Positions 15,807-24,058 of a DNA stretch of 64,000 bases are shown here, in pieces. The DNA lies in the NCBI GenBank assembly GCA_964590435.1, contig CAZPWT010000041.1, positions 8,807 through 72,806 of the forward strand, written 5' to 3'. This DNA is from WSZJ01 sp964590435 (lineage in GTDB: Bacteria; Planctomycetota; MHYJ01; WSZJ01). Numbering within the stretch: the stretch's first letter is position 1; each line of letters opens with the position of its first letter. The notes under the pieces are model-generated. The model saw only the letters and a program-made list of their open reading frames with translations, ran no database searches and was not told the DNA's origin. The position numbers were made by a program, and so were the translations under genes.

Positions 15807-16340
15807 GTGCGTGACAACCGCGGAACGAGGCTTCTGGTCGTTCTCGGGATCCTGCTGATGCTTGCGGGGGCGGCGGATCCGCTCGAAGGTTCCGTGCTGA
15901 TTGCCGCGGGGAGCGTGCTGGGCGCGCTGGGGGTGCGGCTGGGCGGGCGGCCGCGGCGGCGCGCCGCGCTGCTCGGAGTGGCGGCGATCGGCGCCCTCTC
16001 CCTCGTCTTCCCGGTGATGGCGATTCTGCGGAAGCAGCCCTTCATCCTGGTCCCGTTCGGGCTCGTTGCCCTGGGCGTCCTGCTGCTCCTGTTCGGGATG
16101 TGGCTGGGCGAGCGGGCGCTTCCGAGGCTCGCGGTGGCCAGCGCAGCGTTCGCGACGGCGGGCGTGACGTGGATGTTCGTCCTGAGCGCGATGGGCGGGT
16201 TCGGCGGCGACACGGGGCGCCCGGCGTGGTGGGCGCTGACGCTCCTCCCGTACCCGGTCGGGTGGGCTCTGGGGCTGGTTTGCCTCGGGCGCGTGCTGAG
16301 GGCGGGCGGGGAAGCGGCGGCTCGTCAGGCGCCGGGCTGA
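15807..16340 (+). CDS. Small polytopic membrane protein
   Basis: A 177-residue protein with about five or six hydrophobic helices, including LLVVLGILLMLAGAADPLEG, LLGVAAIGALSLVFPVMAIL and WMFVLSAMGGFGGDTGRPAW. No known family recognised. The GTG at 15807 has GGGAG upstream; an earlier GTG at 15765 is in frame but has no ribosome site. The last 210 bp are repeated as a headless copy at 20241-20463, in the same orientation and ending at the same stop. Confidence 0.6.
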   Translation: MRDNRGTRLLVVLGILLMLAGAADPLEGSVLIAAGSVLGALGVRLGGRPRRRAALLGVAAIGALSLVFPVMAILRKQPFILVPFGLVALGVLLLLFGMWLGERALPRLAVASAAFATAGVTWMFVLSAMGGFGGDTGRPAWWALTLLPYPVGWALGLVCLGRVLRAGGEAAARQAPG

Positions 16341-16982
16341 GCCGGCGCCGGCACGTCCTTGTCCGGCGCGCCTCGAACCGCGAAGTGCTTCCGGAGCCGG
16401 AGGCACGGCTCCTCAATGAACCGCGCGGTCAGCGTCGCCGCGGCCACCGACAGGACGAGGATCACGACGGTCCCCACGGCAACGCCGATAAGGGCGGAGC
16501 CTGTGTAGGCGGCGACATTGCGTGTGATGCTCGATTTCGCTCAGAGCGTGATGGCAACGTGCAGGACGTAGATCGCGTAGCTGTGGCGGCCCAGGAAGGC
16601 CAGCGCCGGGTTTCGGAAGGCGATCGCCGCGGCGGAGTTCACGGGAAGCGTGATGAAGGTGATGACGAGGCCGGCGCCCATGAGGTCCATGGCGGTGAAC
16701 CCGTAGACCTGGACGTGGGGCCCGTGGTGGTCGAAGGTGCCGCCGAGGGCCCATGCGACGGCGACGCCGGCCGTTCCGGGAGAGGCGCGCAATGACGATA
16801 GGCCAGAAGACGTAGAACTGCTTCTTGACCCCCCGCGACCAGAAGTGAACCACGGGACCGCCGATGCGGGCCCTCGAGTCCATCAACACCACGAGCCAGT
16901 TCTGGATGCACCCCCAGTACCAGCCCTGGTTTTCCAGCGTGAAGGCGCTCGCGCCCCGCCCGCGCGAGAAGAGCGGCACCAC
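16325..16982 (-). pseudogene. Broken acyltransferase 3 (OafA/YrhL-like)
   Basis: Pieces of an acyltransferase-3 membrane enzyme in order: WGCIQNWLVVLMDS, then HFWSRGVKKQFYVFWPIVIA (the family has HFWSL-x-VEEQFYL), a frame change near 16790, PALAFLGRHSYAIYVLHVAI, a TGA at 16541-16543, then SALIGVAVGTVVILVLSVAA and RFIEEPCLRLRKH. The N-terminal third with the catalytic His is missing and the conserved VEEQ is altered. Such enzymes O-acetylate surface sugars; this copy is dead. Its 3' end overlaps the stop of the membrane protein gene. Confidence 0.75.
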
Positions 16983-17028
16983 CGCACCTCCCAGGGGGCG
17001 CTTCTCCCCCTCGTCAGTCCGCCTTGCG

Positions 17029-17547
17029 TCAAGTCCGGGGGGGCTTCAGGAAGTCGAAGACCACGGTTCCGAGGATCGCGATCCCGACCAGCATCAGCCA
17101 CGTGGAGGTCCTGGATGCGCCGATCTCGAGGGTGCAGTCGGAGGGGTCGTCGGGGTTGTAGAGCACGGTGCAGGCGGCGCCGTCGGGATACATCACTCCG
17201 AGGTCCAGGTCCGACGGCTCGTCGCCGATGCAGACGCGGCGCCCGGAGTAGGTGCTCCCGTTCGCCCGGTACTCGTACCTGGCATGGAAGGTCCGGGATC
17301 TCCTGTCCCGGGAGAAGTGAGACTCGACGATCACTCCCGGCGCGGACAACCAGGACTTCGCCGCGGAGAGGCTCGCGTACCCGTGGATGCTCCAGGCGAC
17401 GAGGGCGCATCCGGCCAGGAGACGGATGGGGCCGCTTGGGATCCGGGAGAAGCGCGAAGGCGGGGCGTCGTTGCTGGACCGGCGGAAGAAGGACAAGGCG
17501 TTCTCTCCGATGGTGTCCTGCGAGGGCCTGTTGCCTGCATTCGTCAC
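17029..17547 (-). CDS. DUF3592 family membrane protein
   Basis: About 172 residues with two membrane helices, IRLLAGCALVAWSIHGYASL and TSTWLMLVGIAILGTVVFDF, enclosing a beta-rich loop: SAPGVIVESHFSRD, YEYRANGSTYSGRRVCIGDE and VLYNPDDPSDCTLE. This is the DUF3592 layout, whose function is unknown. The start is uncertain: GTG at 17547 is used; an in-frame start at 17637 would add a disordered tail. Confidence 0.7.
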   Translation of the reverse strand: MTNAGNRPSQDTIGENALSFFRRSSNDAPPSRFSRIPSGPIRLLAGCALVAWSIHGYASLSAAKSWLSAPGVIVESHFSRDRRSRTFHARYEYRANGSTYSGRRVCIGDEPSDLDLGVMYPDGAACTVLYNPDDPSDCTLEIGASRTSTWLMLVGIAILGTVVFDFLKPPRT

Positions 17548-18098
17548 GGGATGGCCCCCGTCTTGCGTTGGGGCGGACGGTCCGAACGACGACGGTGGGC
17601 GAACTGTTCTGCCGCTCTGGGCCGTCCCCGGCCCCACACGGCCACGACCCTGTTCCTGCCCTGCGATTTTGCCCGGTGCAGCGCCGCGTCCGCAGCTTCC
17701 TAAGCGAACCGAGGTACGTGTCTTCCCAGGCTACTATTCTACTGCAACGCAATCCTTCGACTCGGCCTGCGGCCTCGCTCAGGATAAGCCGGGCCGCGAG
17801 GAGCTTGGACGTGAGAAGACTTTTTCTCGGCCCGGGTTAGATGTTTTCCCCGCTCATGGCCCCATCGTCTGGCGAGGCTGTTCCCTTGAGGAAGTCGCCT
17901 CCTTTTCCGTCACGATCGACAGGAGGTCCCGGATGATCGCTTTCCTGGCCCGGCCGAGATCCCTGTGCTGCGGGATGCCGCCGACGATCGTCTGCCGCGT
18001 TTCGATCCCCTCAGTGCCGGGAGGCTCATGGCTGGACTCCGTGGACGAATGGAACCTTCGTCTTCAGGGCCGTCGCAGGCAGAAGCCGTCAACCCGTG
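17548..18098. other. Region without a recognisable gene
   Basis: About 550 bp between the DUF3592 gene and the lipoprotein gene. It holds a REP-like element at 17752-17785; no reading frame here has protein-like composition or a supporting start signal. Confidence 0.5.
17752..17785. repeat. REP-like hairpin, variant of the 28-bp repeat
   Basis: ATCCTTCGACTCGGC and GCCTCGCTCAGGAT flank CTGCG. It shares CCTTCGACTCG and CTCGCTCAGG with the reverse complement of the copies at 9991, 33055 and 33745, so it is probably the same family with a changed centre. Confidence 0.65.
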
Positions 18099-18716
18099 TC
18101 ACTTCGACTTCCTGGCGCGAATCTCCGCCTTGTACTTCTCGGTAAGTTCCTGGTCAAATTTCCAGGTTCCTGCCTCTTTCACCATCACACTCCAGTCCTC
18201 CTTGACTGCGCCTCCGGACGATCTCGAAGTGGTGGCATAGGCTTTCCCGTCCCGCATCTCACACCCGGCCCATTTCTTCGCGGCGATCGACCTCCTTCCC
18301 TCCGCGGTCTGCAGAAGGCTCGTGAACTGGGCTCGGAGGAACTTTCGGGCGATCGCCTCGCCCGTGGCAGACCTGAGTTCCTCCACGGTCATCCCCGTCT
18401 GCTTCGCCATCCGCTCGATCGTCTCCGGTTCCCCCGTCAGCGCCAGGTCTCGGGCCTTGCCGAAGGTCACTCCCTGCGCCGCGTAGGTCGCGGCCGTCAT
18501 GAAGCCCATTACCGCATCCACGTCGCCCGCCTCCGCCGCGGCCAGGAATCTCCCGTAGGCCTCGTCGGGCGTCTCTTCCCTCGGCGACTGCGTCGCGGCC
18601 TCGCCGTTCTTCCCTGGGGACGCTGGTCCGCCTGGGGCAGGGGAGGCCTTCCCGCACCCTTCGCCGGCTGCCAACGCCGTCACCAGAAAAGCCGTCCTCC
18701 ACCCGCGGTTGAACAT
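18099..18716 (-). CDS. Putative lipoprotein, DUF4878-like
   Basis: A 205-residue exported protein: hydrophobic start TAFLVTALAAGEGCGK with a possible lipid-attachment Cys, a Pro/Gly linker, then a compact helical-beta domain (ETPDEAYGRFLAAAEAGDVD, VMVKEAGTWKFDQELTEKYK) resembling small NTF2-like or DUF4878 periplasmic domains. Function unknown. AGGAG lies 5 nt before the ATG. Confidence 0.6.
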   Translation of the reverse strand: MFNRGWRTAFLVTALAAGEGCGKASPAPGGPASPGKNGEAATQSPREETPDEAYGRFLAAAEAGDVDAVMGFMTAATYAAQGVTFGKARDLALTGEPETIERMAKQTGMTVEELRSATGEAIARKFLRAQFTSLLQTAEGRRSIAAKKWAGCEMRDGKAYATTSRSSGGAVKEDWSVMVKEAGTWKFDQELTEKYKAEIRARKSK

Positions 18717-19266
18717 TCCAACTCCTTTCACGAATCGACACGAAAGCGAATAGGAAACTGGGATCGGTCCCTGGAACGGCCAGCCGCCCTATTGCGGGAA
18801 CGGAATTGCTCAGGTCGCCCCCGGGACGCGATCCGGGAGGCTGGAGAAGCCTGCCAAATGGAAGCTCTTCACGGGCGGCCAATCTTGGCTTTGAGAGTGG
18901 CGCAAGTCCAGCGCAAACGAGTTTCCGGGCGCGCCCGCGAAAGGGGATCAAAACTCGACGCGTTGCGGTCCTTTTTCTGGCCGTTTTGGAGAGCGCGTGA
19001 AGAGTGCGGGCTATGGCCGTGGTCCGAACGACGACGGCGCTCGATTGTCTCTCTCGCTCCCTGCGGAAGAACTCGCCCAGGATGCCCGGCTGGCGCCCGA
19101 TCCGGATCGCGCCGGACTTTCGGAGCGCCGGAAGCGTTCGCCGCTGGCCTCCAGCCCGAGTGGAGGCAGGAGAATCCTGCGAAGTGGCCCCGGATCCTGG
19201 CCAGCCACCCGTGCGGAAATCTCGTGGTTCGAGGAGGCGACGGCCGAATGGCCTGCCTGCTCATCG
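18717..19266. other. Region without a recognisable gene
   Basis: About 550 bp upstream of the lipoprotein gene. I see no gene, terminator or repeat family here beyond the ribosome site of the lipoprotein gene at its left edge. Confidence 0.45.
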
Positions 19267-19793
19267 TCACTTGACGACCGGCACCTCCCGGGTTCGCGCT
19301 TTCTTCAGCGTGGCGCCCATGAGCGCTCTTGTCTCCTCGCTTTCCGGCGTCATCACCAGCGTGTCGGGGCCGGAAGTCGTCAGGCAATAGGGATAGTCCG
19401 ACGGGATGTTCCTGATCACAAGCAGGTCGTCCTTGTCCCGGTCGTAGGGAAGTGTCTTGCCGTCGAGCTTTGCGTTCGCCTTCGGCATCTCCTTCTCGGC
19501 ATCGAGCGTGACGATCTGGATTCCGCCCGGGACGAGCGTGATCACTCGAAGGCGCAGGGGATCTTCAATCCGTTCTCGCCGCCGCTCTTCATCCAGAGTG
19601 TCCCCTTCCACTTCCCGGCGAGCACCTCTTCCACGTAGACCGGTTCCAGCATCACGGCCCGATACCGGTAGTCCTTCGCGGCAACCTCGTCCGCCTCTCC
19701 GGGAAGAACTGGATAGTTGGGGTCTCCGCCGTCGGAGAGGATGATTCCTCCGCCGCGAAAGTAGACGACGTGCGCGGAGGTAATGCAATCCAT
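19267..19793 (-). pseudogene. Frameshifted hypothetical protein
   Basis: Frame one (from the ATG at 19793) reads TSAHVVYFRGGGIILSDGGD through GTLWMKSGGENGLKIP; after a CCCC run near 19560 the natural continuation LRLRVITLVPGGIQIVTLDA through TREVPVVK is in the next frame and ends at 19267. One added C would restore a 175-residue protein. It could be a true one-base deletion or an assembly error. The family is not recognised. It begins 12 nt after the stop of the next minus-strand remnant. Confidence 0.6.
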
Positions 19794-19805
19794 CGAGTAG
19801 TCCTC

Positions 19806-20231
19806 TTACCGGAAGGACGGTGATTCCTTGGACAGCTTGGCCCACTGTGTGGGGAACACTCCCAGGGTGATGTCGCTGCCGTACTTCACGCCGATCTCGG
19901 CGCACCTCAGCGCCTCCTCGATGATCTTCCAGCGCCGCTTGTCCTTGAGAGGAAGGGACTGATCCAGCGACCTTCCCTTCGGATCCTGCCACTCGATGGC
20001 GCCGCCCTTGGATCCCTCGAACTTGAGTGCGCCGGCGGGATTCAGTGCGCGCGTTCCGTGACCCGTGAAAAACTCGGTGAATTGTTCCGCGAACGACCGG
20101 ATTGCGACGCGCGGGGCGTAGGAGTCCGCGATGAGGTGCGAGTCTTTGAGAGCCGGGTCGTAGGAGTAATTTGTTCGATTTCGCAACCCAGCCGAGTCGC
20201 CAACCCAGGTCGAAAAACTGCCGGCGTCATG
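19806..20231 (-). pseudogene. C-terminal remnant of an unknown protein
   Basis: About 140 codons of protein-like sequence (LKDSHLIADSYAPRVAIRSF, AEQFTEFFTGHGTRALNPAG, WKIIEEALRCAEIGVKYGSD) without a convincing start. Its upstream end abuts the headless copy of the membrane-protein gene (20241-20463), so the 5' part was probably lost at that junction. Family not recognised. The stop precedes the next gene by 12 nt. Confidence 0.5.
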
Positions 20232-20240
20232 ATCGCTTCT

Positions 20241-20463
20241 TGTCCGAACGCCCACCGGCAGCGCGGTGCTGGCGGCGGGGGGCGTGGGCTGGCTGTTCAT
20301 CCTGAGCGCGATGGGCGGGTTCGGGGGCGACACGGGTCGCGGTGCGTGGTGGGCGCTGACGATCCTCCCGTACCCAATCGGCTGGGGGCCCGAGCTGGTC
20401 TGCCTCGGGCGCTCCCTGCGGGCCGGCGGTGGGGAAGGGGAGGATCGTCAGACGCAGGGCTGA
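20241..20463 (+). pseudogene. Headless 3'-end copy of the 15807-16340 membrane protein gene
   Basis: Encodes VGWLFILSAMGGFGGDTGRG, AWWALTILPYPIGWGPELVC and LGRSLRAGG before a stop, matching the last 65-70 residues of the parent (VTWMFVLSAMGGFGGDTGRP, AWWALTLLPYPVGWALGLVC, LGRVLRAGG). Same strand and same stop position as the parent 3.9 kb away. It has no start region and lost the first helices. Confidence 0.75.
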
Positions 20464-20491
20464 GGCGCGAGCCTCGGCCACGCGGTGCTCT

Positions 20492-21061
20492 CTATTTTCT
20501 TCGCTTGCTCGAAATCTCCATCATCTTCACTTCGTCTTTCCCCTCGCCCGTGTACATCTCCAGCAGCATTTCGTCGGGCCCCTTCTCCGTCTGCACCCAG
20601 CGCGTGTGAATCTGCGTGCCCTTCGTCGCCTCCGTCATCATCCCCTTGAACTCGATCGTCTTGCCTCCGTCCGCACTCGTCCCCTCGAGGTACGTCGGGG
20701 CGGTGCCCATGTTGTCGATCGCGAAGATCGACCACTTCTTCGTCGTCCCGTCGTAGCCGATCGTCGATTCGCCGGTGTACTTCGTGCCGCCCATGTCGCT
20801 GGTGGCGGTCATGCGGCTGAAGCGACCCTCCATGACCATCGCGATCTCCGCGGAGCTGGTCATCTCGAACGGCTTTCCGCCGCGTTTCATCCACATCTTG
20901 ATGGCGCGGTTCCACGAGCCGGACCACTTCGCCATGACCGCGTGTTCCGGCCCCGGATCGCCGGGTTCGCCCCCGGCGGGTTTCCCGTCGTCGGACAGGA
21001 GCGGGCGGGCGGCCAGCAGGAGGGCGGCGGCGGCGAGGAAGAGGACGAGGGACTTCTTCAT
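20492..21061 (-). CDS. DUF1579 family secreted protein
   Basis: A 189-residue protein with a signal peptide (KKSLVLFLAAAALLLAARPL) and a DUF1579 beta-barrel: MAKWSGSWNRAIKMWM, GRFSRMTATSDMGGTKYTGE, GYDGTTKKWSIFAIDNMGTA and a C-terminal TRWVQTEKG. The family is periplasmic or cell-surface, lipocalin-like in shape and of unknown role. AGGAG precedes the ATG. It follows the broken methyltransferase. Confidence 0.8.
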   Translation of the reverse strand: MKKSLVLFLAAAALLLAARPLLSDDGKPAGGEPGDPGPEHAVMAKWSGSWNRAIKMWMKRGGKPFEMTSSAEIAMVMEGRFSRMTATSDMGGTKYTGESTIGYDGTTKKWSIFAIDNMGTAPTYLEGTSADGGKTIEFKGMMTEATKGTQIHTRWVQTEKGPDEMLLEMYTGEGKDEVKMMEISSKRRK

Positions 21062-21159
21062 GTCTCGGCTCCTTTGCTATTTGGCCGGCTGGGGCGCGGC
21101 CTCGATCACGAGGGCGATTCCTGGGCCGCGCGCATCCATCAGAGAGGGAAGCGCCTGGG

Positions 21160-21805
21160 TCACTCCTTCGTGCCCGCGGCGATGTGAGTGACGCCCTGGA
21201 GCACGACCCTGCCCGGCTTGGAACTCTTCTTTACAGCTTCTTCGGCAATTTCTTTCTTCGCGATCTCCTGCTTGTCGGCCGGCAGCTGCGAGAACAGGCT
21301 CGCGACCGGACCGGCGAGGGCCCGAATGAAGACGTCGTACTCGGCCCCGGTGGCGAAGTCGGCCATCGGGATGGTCACCTGCTCCACGACGACGTCGCGG
21401 AACCCCGCTTCCTCGAGGACGCCGCGCAGCCGGTCGGCGCTGGCGAACGCGAAGATCCCGGGGGCGCCCGGCGGCGGGTCGGGGATGGTCATGTGCTTCT
21501 TCAGGACGCCCATCGGGACCGTGACGAAGGGATTGCGCGCGGGATCGGCCCAGCAGGCGACGGCCAGGCGACCGCCCGGCCGAAGCGCGCGGAGGGCCGG
21601 CCGCAGGCACGCCAGGGGATCGGGCATGAACATGAGGCCCCACCGGATCGAGGACGCGCGCCCCGGGACCGATCCTTGCAAGCTCGATCATGCGCGCCGC
21701 GACGGGCGCCGCCCAGGTGGTCAGCGTCTCGTCGTATCTCCCCCATCCGGGCGCGACCGCCGTCCAGCTCTGGAGTTGCTTTGCCTTCGCTTCTGACTTG
21801 TCCAT
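21160..21805 (-). pseudogene. Class I SAM-dependent methyltransferase with internal deletion
   Basis: Starts normally (QLQSWTAVAPGWGRYDETLT, then IELARIGPGARVLD) but the SAM-binding loop after VLD is missing and the reading frame shifts at the join. The remainder continues in another frame as WGLMFMPDPLACLRPALRAL, RPGGRLAVACWADP and so on to TKE-stop at 21160. About 70 residues including the G-x-G-x-G loop and the next acidic strand are gone. Full-length relatives are about 270 residues. GAGGAG precedes the ATG. Confidence 0.75.
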
Positions 21806-21990
21806 CGGCGTCTCCTCCCGAATGTGAGGGACCGCATCTTACTACGAGCGGACACTCTCCGATCCCGAGGGCAGCAGGCGGCAATCAAGGTCCGGCTGGA
21901 CGGGATGGGTGCGCTTGCGGGAAACCGCGGGGAGCAGCCGTGGGTCCCACGTGGCGTCGCCGGTCACAGGGTCCAGATGGCCCAGACCGG

Positions 21991-23913
21991 TTACTTCGCC
22001 ATGGCGTCCAGGATTTCGCGGACGGCGTCCCGAAGCGCCCGCAGGCCGAACGGTTTGCGCAGGAACGCCTGCCCTTCCTCCACGACGCCGCGCCGGACCC
22101 GATCGTCGTCGATGTAGCCCGAGATAAACAGCACCGGGACTGCCCGCGCTTCCCGCATCCGCGCCGCCATCTCACGGCCGGTCATGCCGGGCATGATCAC
22201 ATCGGTAATGACGAGGTCGAACGCCGAGGGATCCGCCTTGAAGGAGGACAGCCCTTCGGAACCGCAAGTCGCGGTGGTGACGCTGTAACCGTGGGACTGC
22301 AACGCTCTCCGGGCGACGTCGCGCACGCCATCCTCGTCCTCGACCAGGAGGATGCGTTCCTTCCCCGGCCGCGGCGCCGGGCCCGGCAGCGACGGGTGCT
22401 TTCCGCTGGGCGCACCCGCGGTCCCGGGCAGGTAGATCCGGAACTTCGACCCGGCTCCCGGCGCGCTCTCGACTTCGATGTGTCCGCCGCCTTTCTCCAC
22501 GATCCCGTAGACCGTCGACAGTCCGAGCCCCGTTCCTCGCCCGACCGGTTTCGTCGTGAAGAAGGGCTCGAACAGGTGCGAAAGCGTCTCCCTGTCCATC
22601 CCGATTCCGGTGTCCGCCACCTCGATCACGACGTAGGCGGAATCGCGCGGCAGGCCGGGCGGAAGGCGTTCGATCTCCGGCGGGGAAGCGCCGCGGCTCA
22701 GGACGGACAGGCGTCCGCCATCGGGCATGGCGTCCCTCGCGTTCACCACCAGGTTGAGCACGGCCTGGTCGAGCTGCGACGGATCCATGCGCACTCTCGG
22801 CAGCTCGGGCGCCAGCGACCAGGTGAATTCGATGTCCTCGCGAACCAGGCGCTTCAGCATCTGGCGCACGCTCTCGAGGCGCGCGTTCAGGTCGAACGTC
22901 GAGGCGACCGACACGTCCCGCCGGCTGAAGGCGAGGAGCTGCTTGACCAGCGCCTCGCCGCGCGTCGCCGCCTTGGTGACTTCGCTGAGTGAACCCCGGA
23001 TCGGATGGCCGTCGGGAAGCCCCTCCACCGCGAGCTCGCTGAATCCCAAAATCGCCATGAGGAGGTTGTTGAAGTCGTGGGCCACGCCTCCCGCAAGTCG
23101 GCCGACCGCGTCCAGCTTCTGGGCGTGGCGCAGCTTCTCCTCCGCCTTGAGAGCTGCCTCCGTCCGCTCGTGGACCTGCTTCTCCAGCGTTTCGTTGACC
23201 GCCGCCAGGCGCCGTTCCACGTTCTTCCGCTCCGTCACGTCCCGGACCACGGACTGCGTGCCGACGCAGGCGCCATCCTCGACGACCCGCACGACCCTCA
23301 CCTCGAGGTCCATGCGCCGGCCGCTTCGATGGAGGCCGACGTACTCGAAATGGGAAGGGACGTCCTCTCCCCTGAGGCGGCGTTCGTGGCGGTCGCGGAG
23401 GCGGGCGCGGAATTCGGGGGCGACGTAGTCCTCGAGGCGGACGGTCCGGAGTTCATCGCGGGAAATGCCGAACAGCTCGAGGAAGCGGTCGTTGGCGAAG
23501 ACGACGCGCCCGGACTCGTCGTCGAGGAAGAGGGCGTCGGGGAGGTTGTCGACGACCCGGTGATACGCCTGTTCCAAGGAGGCGCGGCCGCGCTCCGACC
23601 GGCGCTTCTCGGTGAGGTCCTCGACGATGCCGTGGATCTCGCCGTCGGCGAGCAGGGCGGACACGAGGACGTCCACGACGGTCGAATCGGCGCGCGTCCA
23701 CCGTTCGGGCCGGCGGCTGACGGCTTCTCCCCGGGCGAGCCGCGCGGCCGTGAGCTCGAGGAACGGGATGCGCTGCCCGGGACTCACGGGCGCGCCGAGG
23801 AGGTTCTCGAGCGCGCGGTTCGCCAGCAGAGTCGTCCCGTCGGCGGTGGCGATCCAGGAGGCCACGCCCGCTTGGTCCAGCAGGTCGATCAGGGGCTCTT
23901 TCCGGGTGCCCAT
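21991..23913 (-). CDS. Hybrid PAS sensor histidine kinase with response-regulator receiver
   Basis: A 640-residue two-component hybrid. Two PAS domains occupy about residues 8-105 and 115-230 (DNLPDALFLDDESGRVVFAN). The HisKA box is GGVAHDFNNLLMAILGFSEL with the phospho-His near residue 275. HATPase motifs follow: NLVVNARDAMPDGG (N box), VADTGIGMD and GRGTGLGLSTVYGIV. The C-terminal receiver has ILLVEDEDGVRDV and the phospho-acceptor Asp in VITDVIMPGMTG. No membrane helix, so a cytoplasmic sensor. It is divergently transcribed from the WD40 gene. No output partner is adjacent. Confidence 0.9.
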   Translation of the reverse strand: MGTRKEPLIDLLDQAGVASWIATADGTTLLANRALENLLGAPVSPGQRIPFLELTAARLARGEAVSRRPERWTRADSTVVDVLVSALLADGEIHGIVEDLTEKRRSERGRASLEQAYHRVVDNLPDALFLDDESGRVVFANDRFLELFGISRDELRTVRLEDYVAPEFRARLRDRHERRLRGEDVPSHFEYVGLHRSGRRMDLEVRVVRVVEDGACVGTQSVVRDVTERKNVERRLAAVNETLEKQVHERTEAALKAEEKLRHAQKLDAVGRLAGGVAHDFNNLLMAILGFSELAVEGLPDGHPIRGSLSEVTKAATRGEALVKQLLAFSRRDVSVASTFDLNARLESVRQMLKRLVREDIEFTWSLAPELPRVRMDPSQLDQAVLNLVVNARDAMPDGGRLSVLSRGASPPEIERLPPGLPRDSAYVVIEVADTGIGMDRETLSHLFEPFFTTKPVGRGTGLGLSTVYGIVEKGGGHIEVESAPGAGSKFRIYLPGTAGAPSGKHPSLPGPAPRPGKERILLVEDEDGVRDVARRALQSHGYSVTTATCGSEGLSSFKADPSAFDLVITDVIMPGMTGREMAARMREARAVPVLFISGYIDDDRVRRGVVEEGQAFLRKPFGLRALRDAVREILDAMAK

Positions 23914-23922
23914 CTCGCGTGG

Positions 23923-23928
23923 ATTCTA
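23923..23928 (-). promoter_or_regulatory. -10 box, leaderless start of the histidine kinase
   Basis: TAGAAT ends 9 nt before the ATG at 23913. Confidence 0.6.
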
Positions 23929-24045
23929 GCAGTTTGCCCGGGCCGGCCGGCGCGCGGAAGGCAGGGGCGATGAGGGTGCGGCAGGGCGGGGGCCGGTCGT
24001 CGGGTGGCGCGCTGCGCTCGATGTTCCGCCACGACTTCGATCTGT

Positions 24046-24051
24046 TAGGAT
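24046..24051 (+). promoter_or_regulatory. -10 box, leaderless start of the WD40 gene
   Basis: TAGGAT ends 7 nt before the ATG at 24059. Confidence 0.5.
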
Positions 24052-24058
24052 CGCAGCC

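Noticed and set aside
21077..21139. Short frame after the methyltransferase remnant
   Set aside because: Twenty codons without start signal; it only fills the space before DUF1579.
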